In this document: piece after piece, positions 10,901 to 22,540 of the stretch
How the letters are laid out: every line of letters starts with the position of its first letter
Position numbering within the stretch: position 1 is the stretch's first letter
Translations under genes and position numbers: made by a program
Notes under the pieces: model-generated
What the model saw: the letters and a program-made list of their open reading frames with translations, nothing else
Told to the model about the DNA's origin: nothing
Database searches by the model: none
Origin: Saccopteryx bilineata
Taxonomy: Eukaryota; Chordata; Mammalia; Chiroptera; Emballonuridae
DNA: 64,000 nt
Direction: 5' to 3'
Assembly (NCBI RefSeq): GCF_036850765.1
Contig: NC_089490.1
Coordinates: 277,712,482 to 277,776,481 of the forward strand

Positions 10901-11165
10901 TACCGTATTTTTGCCATAAACACAGAGGCTCAAAGCAATACCCCCTTATTGCCTCACAGGGCTCACGGGTCAGCCCTGTGACACACCTGACCATAAGACA
11001 CACCTAAGATTTTAAGGAGGAAAATAAGTAAAAATATTCTGAACCGAATGCTGTGTTAAAATAATTAATAAATTACTGTATTTTTCACTCTATAAGATGC
11101 ACGGGCATTTTCCCCTCCACTTTTGGGGTGAAAAAAGTATGTCTTATGGAGCGAAAAATATGGTA
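10901..11165. mobile_element. short inverted-repeat (MITE-like) DNA element
   Basis: The ends are complementary: TACCGTATTTTT at 10901 and AAAAATATGGTA ending at 11165, which can be read as CCGTATTTTT termini flanked by TA. The interior has further mirror segments such as 'ctataagatgcac' and 'gtatgtcttatggag', so the right arm can fold into a hairpin. There is no coding capacity. The left arm is interrupted by a 63-bp stretch copied from 10100-10162. I recall similar CCATAAGACGCACC-type elements in mammals but cannot name this one. Confidence 0.72.
10911..10973 (+). repeat. 63-bp direct repeat, copy 2, inside the MITE-like element
   Basis: Perfect 63-bp copy of 10100-10162. The left junction (TTTTTGCCATAA) and right junction (GTCAGCCCTGTG) fall within the left arm of the short inverted-repeat element. 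No target duplication frames it, so it looks like a templated repair insert rather than a transposition. Confidence 0.95.
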
Positions 11166-14100
11166 ACTATCACTCAACTTATTAGTGTTCTTAATTACAC
11201 CTGCAAAATCCCTTTACCTTTACCATATACAATGAGTGTGAATCCCATCACATTAGCCAGTCCTGCCTACCCTCAAGGAGAAATGATTACACAGGCATAT
11301 CTACCAGGAGCAGAGTCCTGAGAACCATATTAGAATTCTTTCTGCCATACTCCTTGGTTGGGAAAATTTGGTGCTTTTTCAGCTTGCCCCAACACACCTA
11401 ATCTTTCACCAAACCCTCCAGTAGAAGCAAGTTAGAGAGCTGTATGCACTGCCCTGAATATGGTCACTGTTACAAAGAACATACATAACTTCAGGCTGCC
11501 CCCTTCTCTCTCCAGTGACTGCTCTCAGGGTGTGTCTCCCACTGCCTCTTATCTGTCTCAAAGAAGTCAAACTTCACCTCATTTTCATGATCCCAATACC
11601 TAACACAGAACATGGGGGTGCGTGGAATTATTTACTACACACCTCAATACACAGGATCCCGAGTTTTACTAAAAAAATATGTATATAATGATTTTGTCTG
11701 TGCCCAATGTGTTTTCCTATTCTGAATGGACGCATGCCGTAATGAATATCTAGCAATGCAATAATTTTCAGTAGACTATAAAACAGTAGCTAATTTAGAA
11801 TTCTGAAACAAAGTAATAGTGACAAGGGGAAAGCAAAAGACCTTCATTTCCATAATATAAACTCAAACCTAGATTTGTTTGCCTGAAAAATATCAACGTA
11901 GACACATCCTGAATGAATTATATAGAGAAAGCGGCCATGTGGGAGTTAACAATGAGCCAGCGAATAAGGACAGAGGAGAATATAATTATTTCCATTCCTT
12001 TTTCATGACAAATTGGGCCAATTCCAATTCAACACTATTTATCAATTACTTTTAACAATCACCAGTGATGGAAATTTTTTTTCCCCCTTTATTTTCTAAT
12101 TCAAGGACTCTTTCTCAGGGTACCGTGTCTAGAAAATCACAAATGGAACGAACTCCCTGATCGTGGGCTAGTGTAGACCTACGGTGCTTTCATGTAAAAT
12201 GAGGAACAGCTTTTGTATTTGCAGGTTTCAGCTGGAAGGAGCCTGCCTACCACTCCAACATGGATATGCTTTAATAAATCGCTCTCCTTGTGCCAACACA
12301 CCACACGTTGCTTCAATTAAAGTTCTACTCCAACACGGCAGGAGGGAAGGCTCAGTGCTCACAGCCTGGCCCCAGGACAGGAAGTGTGACGGCAGCACAG
12401 GAAGAGGGCACCCCTTGGCCAGCCACATAAACTCTGCCAGTCTGGGGCAGCTGGCCCAGCAAGACAACTCACAAACCCTTCCATTCTAATAATAACTCCA
12501 AAGGAGAGGAAGGGAGAAAGAAACATCTGTAGTTATGTGCTAAATTCCTTACGCCTCCAACACTTCTCAAGTGCCCTCCCCATAATTAGAAGCATTTCCG
12601 CATCGTTGCACAGTCCCTTTCTCTGTCGGCCTAGGATGCCTTTTACCCTAGTAACAATGTCTAACATTTCTTGTTAGAAAAAGTCTCTACCCACAAAATG
12701 CTTGCATTTCTTGATGGAACTGGCCTAACTCCGCAGCAGAGTATTGGATTCTGCGATCCTTCTTAGAGCAGATCCCATGCAACCATCACTGGGCCATGAA
12801 CCAGCCAAGAGAGAGTGGTTTATGTGAGTTGACTTGAAAGACCCCAAATGCCAAGAACTCCTAGCTTCCCAAAGAAGCATGGGATTAAGAAGGGGCTGCT
12901 TACTTAGTCTCTCAACACATTCACATACAAATTAAACACATCCTTTTACTCAAACCACAGTCACCCTTTTAAAGCCATGAGTCATTATACTTGAAACCAG
13001 CCAGGCTTGGCTCTTCCCTAAGCCAAAGTTAAACATCAGCTTGCAAGTTTCCACAACAGCTGTTTCTGATGCCTGGTCCACTACTCGGTCCAAGAGTCAG
13101 CCATGGGTGGGGCATGGGCACCTCTGAAGCAGGGAAGGCCTGTTTCAGGAGCACAGTTGAAGAACGAAATCCCGTGGAGGTTTCAGAATGACCTTCTCAC
13201 CCATGAGGGGTGGTAGCCTATAATGACTCTCAACTCAGGTGCTCTGCTGGGTCTGCTTCAAAAGGAGCAGCAGAAATACTGCCAAAAGACATGCGTAGTT
13301 ACAAGAAAACCAAGGCAGGAGGTATGAGCTTTCAGGTAAATATAAAGAGCTGCACTGGATGATATTTATGTTTTTATATAAAGTTTCCAAGAATAGTAGG
13401 AGTTTGCCCCTCCATCCTGACCAAATGCAGATGATAAATTAAGGTGCTAGAATCCCATCTATAATGTAATATAAAGAAGTTAATAGATATTATATTATTA
13501 TATAGTAATGTAATATATCATGCACATAACATTTTCATATTATTATAATATATAGTATAATGAAAAAGTTTTCTTATGAAGTTGTATGTAAGAATGCACC
13601 TGTTTTACATGTACGAGGGTTACCCTCCCTCATCTGATTGTTGAAAAAGTTAAAATTTCAAATTCTTACAATGTAATTGTATGAATTTTTTTTTCCTACT
13701 ACATATTGATAGTTTCACTTTCCATACTCTCTGGTGCCCAGCCCCATTCCTAGATTTCTCAGTCCAATCTATAAGGTTAAACAATCTCAAATGCATAATT
13801 TTGAACGCTCACATACTGCTTTGGGCAGCAGAGTAGACCTCAGCTCACCATGATCACTGCCAGGGAGTGCGGGGGAGTGGCGGCATGCAAATACGTGGTC
13901 TTATTGCCATCCGCTTACATGTCTAGCAGATTGGACCAGGAATGGACAGTTAAACCCCTGCAGTCCCAATACGATATTTTTTAGTCATTTGTTTTCAGTA
14001 GAGAAAAAAAATACAAGACATGATGACAAACATGAATCTCCTGAGATCTGTCTTAGACCAGGACCCTCCTGCACCCTTGCACACAGGCTGAGTTTGGACC

Positions 14101-14690
14101 CTGAAATCTTTGAATGCATTCCCTCTTCTTTAGCTGCAGTAAAAACCATCACAACCAATGACAGCACCAGTTTTGTCCACGTGTACCCTATGCAAGGAAG
14201 GAGAGGGCACACTCTGGAGTGGCTAGCAGTGCAGAAGACAAGGAACATGCTCACACATATGTATGAAACAGATAAGGACATTCAGTTTTACATTAACTGA
14301 GACACCAGCATATCTGAAAAATATCATCTGTATCAACACTTGCTAATGTTAATTAAATATCTGTTAAGTGGCTTTAGAATCAGCAAGGGTATCAAATTCT
14401 ATTTTCAGGTATCATACTAAGTATTATTCAATTCAAATACACAAAACACTCAAGTTATTTCATACACACATACACACACACAATTCTTACAGCAAGAATT
14501 CCTTTGTACACAGTGATTATTTTTAGATGAACATAACTAGAAATTTTCCCTAAATAGAATTTATATAATGATTAAATGTCCAAAAGTTTATAATTTTATC
14601 CATTGTAAGGATTTATAATTTGTATACCTTTAAAAATTCTATACTTTTGAGAGAAATGATATACTTTTAATAATTTGTATTACTACAGCC
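11166..14690. other. unannotated DNA with AT-rich patch
   Basis: No gene is recognised. A TA-rich block (about 13455-13560) and a short CA run (about 14464-14480) are the only simple-sequence features. Frames of 98-103 codons on opposite strands at 13985-14300, and of 79-101 codons at 12184-12489, have no recognisable domain and shadow each other, so I do not call them. Confidence 0.45.
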
Positions 14691-14697
14691 CAGGAAT

Positions 14698-14912
14698 TAA
14701 ATGACCACATCAGCAGGCCAACTGGCCCACCTTCTATTGTATATACAGTTTTACTGGAATGCAGCCATCTCTACTCTACTCACTTACATATTGTTCTTGG
14801 CTGGTTTGGCACCCAGTGGCAGCTGTTTAGCTGTACCAGAGGTTATGTGGCCTGAAAAGCTTCAAAGTTTGCTATCTGATCCTTTACAGAAAAAAATTTG
14901 CCAACCCTTGCT
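14698..14912 (-). mobile_element. hAT-Charlie-type relic, minus strand
   Basis: Reverse orientation of the family also seen at 38600 and 63820. Signatures are 'gtatatacagttttactggaatgcagcc', 'agaggttatgtggcctgaaaagc' and 'aaatttgccaacccttgctct' (on the sense strand, 'ttccaataaaactttattta' and 'ggccagatagtaaat'). It is an old non-autonomous DNA transposon. The family name is uncertain. Confidence 0.7.
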
Positions 14913-16250
14913 CTTGTCAAATACGGCAAAGCACTTTTTCCCCAAACCCTAATTTTAAAAAAGATGGCTTCATATTCAACCCCATTCAAGAAAACAACAT
15001 AGATTCTTGAAATCTGCTTTTCTTCAAAGCCATTCACAAACGTAAAAGAAACACTGTGCTCAAAAACGAAGAAAGTCGTAACATACATTTATAGGATACT
15101 TTACTAATTCCTACAAGACATATATGAAGAAGATGTAATAGGAGAACTATAAACAAAGACATAGGTGGGGTGGAGAGAAACAGAAGTCCTCAGTACTAAG
15201 AGGGGGTCAAGATGGACAATGGGAGAAGACTGGGCCCATACACTGAGAGTACAGAGCTTTGTCATCCGAGTCCCGGTGCTAAGCTGACCTTTGGTCAAGG
15301 GCCACAGCCAATCCACAGTGACTCTATGGGGGCTAGTAAAGGGAATCATAACTCTGACCTCCCCTACCTCTCTACCATGGTTCCATGCAACTTCTCCAAT
15401 TGGTCCATCCAACAGAGCGTGAAGGCACAGGAATATGAAGCTGTCCATGCAGCAGGGCTCAATGGAGAAGGGGAGGTGTACAAAGACAAGCAGGAGAAGA
15501 TGCCCAGGACAGGTACAAGTGCGTTCAGGGGTGGTGGAACAGGAGAAGATAAATGTGAAACCATTCTCAGTGGTGTTTTTATTTCCAGCAGTGCAGTCTC
15601 ATGAATAAAATTCCATCTTCTAAACCCAGGATAAGACTTAGAATCATGCTTTTTATCCAACATTAAACCAAAAACAAGTTTATCAAAAACTAGCTGTATG
15701 ATGAAGAGGCTGAAACAAAAGGTAGTCTTGATAACACTCCAATTAACTTGGCAGTAGCTGATACACGAGTTGTAACTTAGACCCAATTCTTATCATGTGG
15801 CCTTTGAAAAAAGCAGAAATGAAAAAATCAAACAAATGAAGAACATTAAAACCTTTCATCATGCTCTCTAAACAAAGACCTTGTTCTGGAAAAGTAGTAA
15901 TTTTAAAGTAAATGACCTTTCTCTGAAAAAAGAATCCAAACTGCAGTACTATTTTAATCATTTGTTTAAGCTCATTAGAAACAAATATTATGGTGTTCAC
16001 AAAACATCTTCAATAGGACTCTACTGTATTTCCTAAAATATTCTGCTGAAATACACTTATCAGTATTGGCATTTACTCCTTATCAATGTATATTTCCCAT
16101 TAGATGTGTATATTTTAATTACAATGCACATATTTTTAAATGATGTAAAATAAAAAATATTTTTAAAATAAATGTTATTTTAAATTTAATTTAACAAGTG
16201 TTTTATCTTAGAGTTTAATAATTTATAATATAGTGAAGGTGCTTTCAAAC
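14913..16250. other. unannotated DNA with overlapping open frames
   Basis: The 15100-15790 stretch has unusually open frames for this window (130 codons plus strand 15212-15604; 114 and 140 codons minus strand) and is less AT-rich than its surroundings. I recognise no domain in any of them, and they overlap antisense. An old LTR or processed-gene remnant is possible but not shown. Confidence 0.4.
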
Positions 16251-16260
16251 ACTGGTTAGA

Positions 16261-16621
16261 GCCTGACCAGGCAGTGGCACAGTGGATAGAACATCGAACT
16301 GGGACACAGAGGACCCAGGTTCAAAACCCCAAAGTCACTGGAACCCAAGGGCACTGGCTTGAGCATGGGATCATAGACATAAACCCATGTTTGCTGACTT
16401 GAGCACAAAGGTCACTGGCCTGAAGCCCATGGTCACTGGCTTGAGCAAGGGGTCAACTCAAGCTGCTGTAGCCCCTGCCCCCCCATCAAGGCACATATGA
16501 AACAGCAATCAATGAACAACTAAGGTACTGCAACGAGAGACTCATCTCTCTACCTGTCTATCCCTATCTGTCTCTCTCTCTGTCTCTGTTACAAGAAAAA
16601 AAACCCCACAAAAACAAAACT
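16261..16621 (+). mobile_element. tRNA-derived SINE, type A
   Basis: The head is GCCTGACCAGGCAGTGGCAC and the B-box-like motif GGTTCAAAACC. The body has repeated 'ggtcactgg..ttgagc' units and ends with a pyrimidine tract and an A-rich tail. The 9-bp imperfect duplication CTRGTTAGA flanks it at 16252-16260 and 16622-16630. Confidence 0.87.
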
Positions 16622-16641
16622 CTAGTTAGAAAGCCTGTTTT

Positions 16642-16850
16642 GCCTGACCTGTAGGGCAGTGGATAGGGCATTCAAATTGGAATGCTGAGGTCACCAGTTC
16701 AGACCCCTGGGCTTGCCCAATCAGGGCACATATGGGAAGCAACTATTGCAAATTGATTCTTTCCACTCCTCCCCATCCCCCTTTCTCTCTCCTCTCTCCT
16801 AAGAATCAATAAGTAAAATCTTTATAAAAAAAAGAAATACATAATACGGA
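16642..16850 (+). mobile_element. tRNA-derived SINE, type C (short)
   Basis: The head starts GCCTGACCTGTAGGGCAGTG, followed by 'aatgctgaggtcaccagttc' and 'cttgcccaatcagggcacat' and an A-rich tail. The type is about 200 bp. It lies only about 12 bp after the target duplication of the preceding type A SINE. Confidence 0.8.
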
Positions 16851-16960
16851 AGGAAGGAAGGAAGGAAGGAAGGAAGGAAGGAAGGAAGGAAGGAAGGAAG
16901 GGAGGGAGGGAGGGAGGGAGGGAGGGAAGGAGGGAAAGGAAAAGAAAGGAAAAGAAAGGA
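16850..16960 (+). repeat. (GGAA)n/(GGGA)n purine microsatellite
   Basis: A run of GGAA units grades into GGGA and then AAAGG units, all purine on the plus strand. It probably grew from the tail of the type C SINE just before it. Confidence 0.93.
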
Positions 16961-17974
16961 AGGCAGGCTGTTTTTACATTCATCTTATTTTTATTTTTTT
17001 ATTTTATTTTAAATTAAAACTATTACAACTCAAGTAGATACCTCAAAGAGATCTTACCACATGCAAATCTAGCTTCATCACTGATTATTCCTCTATTTTT
17101 TTAAAAAATCTGTCTCCCAATTAGTTTCTTGTTGAAATTTGCTTAGTACATTTCCATCCTCACTGATTTTAAAATCTTGTGCTTCAAAACTCTTCAAATG
17201 AAGTTTAAAATGAACAGAAAACACATAGAAACCTTACAGTGGAAAATTTTATAACCAGGTGAAAAGTATAGGTAAAAAAAATTTTTTTTACCTTTCTAAA
17301 TTTTCAAATCTGAAGTATAGATAAGATCATTACAGTGACACGTGTACATCAATTTTAACAACAGATTCACAGATATTTAAATATATGATAAAAAAATACT
17401 TTTCCATTGCATGAGATTTTTTGAGAAGCAGATTGTCTCATTCTTAAAATAAAAAGATTATTTTTCCCTAAAGTACCTACTATTAACCATATCATTAAAA
17501 CTTACAGAAAGTTCAGCAAATTTGGATCACTTGTCCCTTTTAAGAAAGGATAAACAGGTAGGCATACTTGCATATATGTGCATGCATATATATACACCCA
17601 CATATTAAGTTTGACATACTTTAATATGTTAGATTAATATACAACTCTTTACATATGTTGCCTAGCGACACCTAGGGAGCCTCTGTGTATAACAAAATGG
17701 AATGGTACCCCCACACACACTTCATTACAGAACACTATAAAGATTCTACCATATTAAAAATCCTAATGCAAATGTCCACTTTACTAGCACTTATAAATCA
17801 GAATCCTCCTCATTTGTACACGAATCCCTCAGCATGTGCCAGAAACTGAATGACGTGTCAACAGTTTGACATACTGAGAAAGCATCAACTTGCATGTTAA
17901 TGTCAATATATTTTAGATTGCTGACTTATATAAAAATAAAAATGGAAATTGGAATATTTTTCCCATCCACTTCT
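16961..17974. other. unannotated AT-rich DNA
   Basis: No gene or confident repeat is seen. It contains short A/T runs only. Confidence 0.5.
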
Positions 17975-18750
17975 AAAAATCAATGCTTTTGACTCTAGAT
18001 GCAGTGCTTAGGACTCACATCCAGGTGTTAGACATGAAGACTTTTGGTCAGTGGGATTCGGCTGTGTGGGAGGTGGAGTCACAGAGCATAGGGCTTAAGG
18101 GAGCTGTGGGGTGTGGCGAGTGGTATGTTTCAAAGATGATTCCCACAATACCCTCTACCTTGCGCAGGCCCTTCTTCAGCATCATCAGCTGGTCTCTGTC
18201 CAGAACTGGAGTCTAGCTCGTACCTCACCTGGCAGGACTCTGACTGCTACGACCAATAGAGTAGGACAGAAGTTATGCTGGCCCTGCCAGTTACATGCTC
18301 AGACCTAACTGGCCTATAGCATAGCTTTCTGTCTCTTGAAGACAGCTGCTTCATAAGAAATGCCCTATCCAGCAAAAGAGGCCTGGAGAATAAAATGACC
18401 GAGGGAAGGAGAATGGGGTAACACGAGAAGGGTGGGAGGATGGAGGGGGGTGGATGGATGGATGGATGGATGGATGGATGGATGGATGGATGGATAAACA
18501 GATAGATACATACATATACACATAAATCCCAAGGGACAATGATGTGCAGACATGGGAGTTGACAAACCAGCTTGAATATGGAACCTCCAGTCCCAGCTGC
18601 TCCATCTCATGCCACCACAATTATAATTAAACTCCCCAGCCATGGTTTCGTTGGAATTCCTTTCTGATCCACAAAATCATGAGCAAAATAAAAGTTTTTT
18701 TGTTGTAGTCTGTTAGGCAGCAACTGATCACCAAAACAAGGAATAATTAT
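17975..18750 (+). mobile_element. MaLR-type LTR remnant with microsatellite
   Basis: The 3' part (18600-18745) has the MaLR-like ending 'aaaatcatgagcaaaataaa..ttgttgtagtctgttaggcagcaactgatcacca', and the upstream part carries scattered LTR-like blocks. It is very diverged, and a (TGGA)n microsatellite sits inside. Assignment to MLT1/MST class is tentative. Confidence 0.5.
18451..18494 (+). repeat. (TGGA)n microsatellite
   Basis: Eleven TGGA/GATG units in perfect tandem are followed by a decayed (GATA) stretch. It explains the 'SIHPSIHP' frames on the minus strand. Confidence 0.97.
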
Positions 18751-19160
18751 TTTGTCACAAGTCCAGATGTCTAGCAGAGACACTTTCTCTGCTCATAACA
18801 GGTGCCACATGCACCAAGCCCACTCTCTTACCAGCATCTGTGACTCAAGCTGCAGCACTAGAAACAGGCTGTCTTCTGTCCCCAACTCATCAGCTCACCC
18901 AGGCTCCAGTTGCCCAGCTGGGTAGAACAGAACCGTAACTGGTGTGCGGTCAATAATGGCTTTTGGAAGATGCCAAACATAACAATAATGATTTTTTTAA
19001 ACATATGCAAATGTTTAAGCCCCCTTTCTGCTTAGCAAATGCCTAGTGTCCTACATTTACAAATGGAGTCTGTGAGTCCTCCAACCCATTTATGGTCTTG
19101 ATCTTAAATTACAGTATTTGCCAGTATAAACTTCATTTGTAAACTTGACAATTGTAACAA
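18751..19160. other. unannotated DNA
   Basis: No gene or repeat is recognised. Confidence 0.45.
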
Positions 19161-19164
19161 TAAA

Positions 19165-19325
19165 ATAATAGTGACATTCATTCAGTGCTTATGATATGCC
19201 AGGCTGCACTCAGAGTGTTACCTGCATCAACTCATTTAGTCATCATAAAAACCTGAAGCAAGGGATTATGATTATTCCTGAGAGGAAACTGAGGCACAGT
19301 GAGTTTAAGTAAATTGTCAAAGACC
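19165..19325 (+). repeat. MIR SINE
   Basis: A good MIR match: 'cagtgcttatgatatgccaggc', 'catcaactcatttagtcatcataaaaacc', 'gaggaaactgaggcacagtgag' and 'aagtaaattgtcaaag'. It is the best preserved MIR core in the window along with 37125. Confidence 0.85.
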
Positions 19326-19617
19326 GGATACAATAAGCTGAGACAGTTTTTTTCCAAAATTCTCTTCCCCACTGCCTCTAGGAATACAGGAGTTGTAGAT
19401 AGAATGCCAAATAACTGAACCTTGCTGAATTTACAAAAGGATTAACGACTTTAGAATTGCTTGTAAGTTTAAACCATCAGTTTTCATGGGCTTTATTTAT
19501 GAAACAAAAACTGACCCAGAAAATGTTTGTTTAAAATCCATAAGTAATACAGAATGAAATGAACTGACTGTATCATAAGGAAATTCAAAAGGTGAAGCTA
19601 TTTCAGTTGGTGCAGAC

Positions 19618-19838
19618 CAGGAGTTCTAGGGTAATTTTGCCCTCCATAAACATAGGCAAACAAATGTCTGGGGACATCTTCAATCCTCAAAACTGGGGTT
19701 AGGGAGATGGACCACTGTCATCTAGTGGGTAGAAGTCAAGAATGCTGTTAAAAATCCTACAGTGCACAGACAGCACGCCCACGACAAAGAAGTCTCTGTC
19801 CTAAGATATCAGCAATGTTGAGGCTGAGAAACCCCGGT
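19618..19838 (+). mobile_element. MER5-type hAT-Charlie relic
   Basis: Blocks are 'aattttgccctcc', 'aaatgtctggggacatc', 'catctagtgggtagaagtc', 'aatcctacagtgcacagac', 'cgacaaagaag' and 'gttgaggctgagaaaccc'. The order and spacing match MER5A. Confidence 0.85.
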
Positions 19839-22439
19839 GTGGAAGTGATCAAAGCTGTGCCCTCTGTTCTGACTGTCCCTGTCCCTGTCCCTGTCCATCC
19901 TCTCTCCCCACACTGATCTCCTCTAACACTGTATATGTCACATCCTGGCAATTCATCACAGGTGCCTGGAACAGCACTCCCACTATCACTACTAATACTT
20001 CAGGAGCATAAATCTTATCCTGTCAACGGGAACACGAGCTGCTAGTGAGCGCTCAGGGCCTCCTCCTTCCCGGCAGAATGCAGCGCGGTCGGCACCTGAT
20101 ATCTATTTGTCAATAGGGTTTCCCTTATAATTTCTATTTCTAGAAAACTTCAAATGAAAGAATAGAAGCAATCTGGGTAAATGCTTCCTTCTGAGAACAC
20201 GTCTTCATTAAAGTTAGTCTTTTTCCTCTTAAGGATTTCCAACGCCATCCTTTCTCCTCACCCTCCAGGGCATATGAAAGGCAAACATTCTCTAATTTTA
20301 AACTGCGAGAGAAAGCTATCACAGGAGAAACACAAACTTGAATTTTTTCACATGAAGTTACGGAAATTCCAGCTGGTTTATGCTCACTGTGTGGATAATC
20401 AGTAATTGTTGCTTTTTGAGCAAGAATAATACTGAATGTAATGCATGACATTAAATTCTACACTGCTCTTGGCCTCAGCTTGTCACAATATGCATTTATA
20501 TAATTGTTCTTTCAAGTATGCTCCTCCTGTACTATCTGCTCATCTAACTTTTTTTTTTCACTTTTCTTTCCTTTCCTCCTCCAAAATTTAGATTTATTTA
20601 GATCGATTATTGATTGGCCATATGCCTGGGTTAGCCCTACTACATTTAGTATTTGGAGTTGAGAAATTATTAACCTAAATTAGTAACTGACATTCAAATA
20701 AAGGTAAAGGAAATGTATTATACTAATCGGTACCTTTCAACCTCTCTTACACCTGATAGTACCTCAACAGATATATAAGTGGTTTAAAAACATGTTGGCT
20801 TTTAGTTCATATAATGGAAGGAGGGGGTGACAGGAAAATGAAATTGGGAATAGAAGCTCAGACCACAGACAGCAGTGAATTGTTCCCACATCCCGTCTGT
20901 CTGTAAAACGTGACCAGACAGCGCTTGCGCTTCTCGCCAATGCGGGGGCCCTGTCGCAGGCCGTCACTGCCCAGCTCAGCTCCACTGCACCTGCCCAGGG
21001 TTTGAGACTTCAATGTGTCACAATTTATTGTCAGTGCTAAACCTGGGGTGTAAGACTCAGCACATGTAACTTGTTTCACTTTGAGAAGCTGCACACCCAT
21101 AAGATCTTTTTCAATGACCTCAGCAAAGTTACTGGGGCAGTAGGTCCTTTCCTGGGGCTCAAAAGTCATGATTCTGCCAGACTTCATGAGGTGAACACTG
21201 AGACTCAGTTCCACCCATTCTTTCTTGGATTCTTCCTCTGTTCTTCACATAAAGATTGACACGATGCCTCAATTCATACCAATACCTATTGATACCACAC
21301 TCTTTGCTTGGAATATCCCAATACCTGGTGCTGTCCAGATAGCTTGACAGAAAGCTTTACACATATCCACTGACCACCTTATCTGTTTGACCTCTCAGAA
21401 CTCTAAACCTCATCCCTGTCATCTGCTTTGTCCAGGGACCCTGGACTCCTACACACTTTGCCCCAAAGCAGGCAACTCATTTTTCTTTTACGTTGAGAAT
21501 GCAGAAGTGGCTTCCTAATGAGCCAACAAACTAGTCTTATTCTCAGACCTACCTGGTTCCACAGTTCAATCATCATTCACGTATTTATTCATTCTCTCCC
21601 ACTCTTTCACTTACTCTGTTTTCTTCCTCCTTCCCTCTCTTCCTTCTCTTCCACCACCAAGACTGAAAACTGACTTTTCAAATACCCACTGGACAGCCAA
21701 TTGGATGCCTCACCATCATTCAAAGTCACTAGGGTCAAACAGAACTTCCTGCCTTGCATCCCCTCAACCTACCCAAATATCCAGCTGTATACAGCCCCAC
21801 TCTCCCAGCTCCTTCCCAGCACTTCTGAGATCAAATGACTACTTTCACAACCCATGCTTGGACCTATTCCCACAGAATTTGACTATCACCAATATTTAAG
21901 TTTCCCAGGGTTCATGTTCAAAGCTGGGATCCCCATGACCCCAAACTCTTATTCAGAAGGCATGGAAAGGATTTGGGGATTTCCATCTTTAAAATTCTAT
22001 TCAAGTGAATCTGATGACCTAATATATTCTAGTGTCACTGTGTTAGGAAGTCAGTAAGCCTCTAATCTAACTATTAACTGTAACACCCATTCTCCTGAAA
22101 AAGGCAGTATACAGAAATCAACTTCCCTTTGTGAATTGGGGTTCTGGTTTGTAAACTTCTTCTATTTTTCAGAATTAAGTGAACACACAAAAAGATGAGA
22201 GACCCAATGATTCACATTGACTGTTTGGATCTTTGGCTTGGTAGAATTTTGTAATGATTCCAGTGGTATGTGCAAGTTCTGAGGGGGCAGCAAGTAACGG
22301 AGGGAGGGTGGAAGGGGGTGTATCTGTTCCCAACTATCCTGCTCTAAAATATAATTGGCAGAAGTTTAAGAGAATGGGTGTGGAAGCTTAGAGGTCTAAG
22401 ATCTAAATTGGCATCTTCCAAGGTCAGAGAAGTGTGACA
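19839..22439. other. unannotated DNA
   Basis: I recognise no gene or confident repeat in this 2.6-kb stretch. A 118-codon minus-strand frame (20858-21214) and an antisense 103-codon frame (20140-20451) have no recognisable domain. The window's lowest repeat density is from here to 24.6 kb. Confidence 0.45.
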
Positions 22440-22540
22440 CTAATAAGTTTTCATTATATGTAAAATCAAGAGATAGAAATGGTGCCTATCAAATGGTGCC
22501 CTGATAAGATTCAGTGCATGTTCAGCCCTTAATATACAGA
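22440..22540 (+). repeat. possible MIR fragment
   Basis: 'taagttttcattatatgtaaaatc' and 'ggtgcctatc...' followed by 'ataagattcagtgcatg' loosely follow the MIR 3' half. The match is weak. Confidence 0.4.

Noticed and set aside
12184..12489. 101-codon plus-strand frame with an antisense 79-codon frame
   Set aside because: No recognisable domain, promoter or splice context. Opposed frames over one slightly GC-richer patch are expected by chance.
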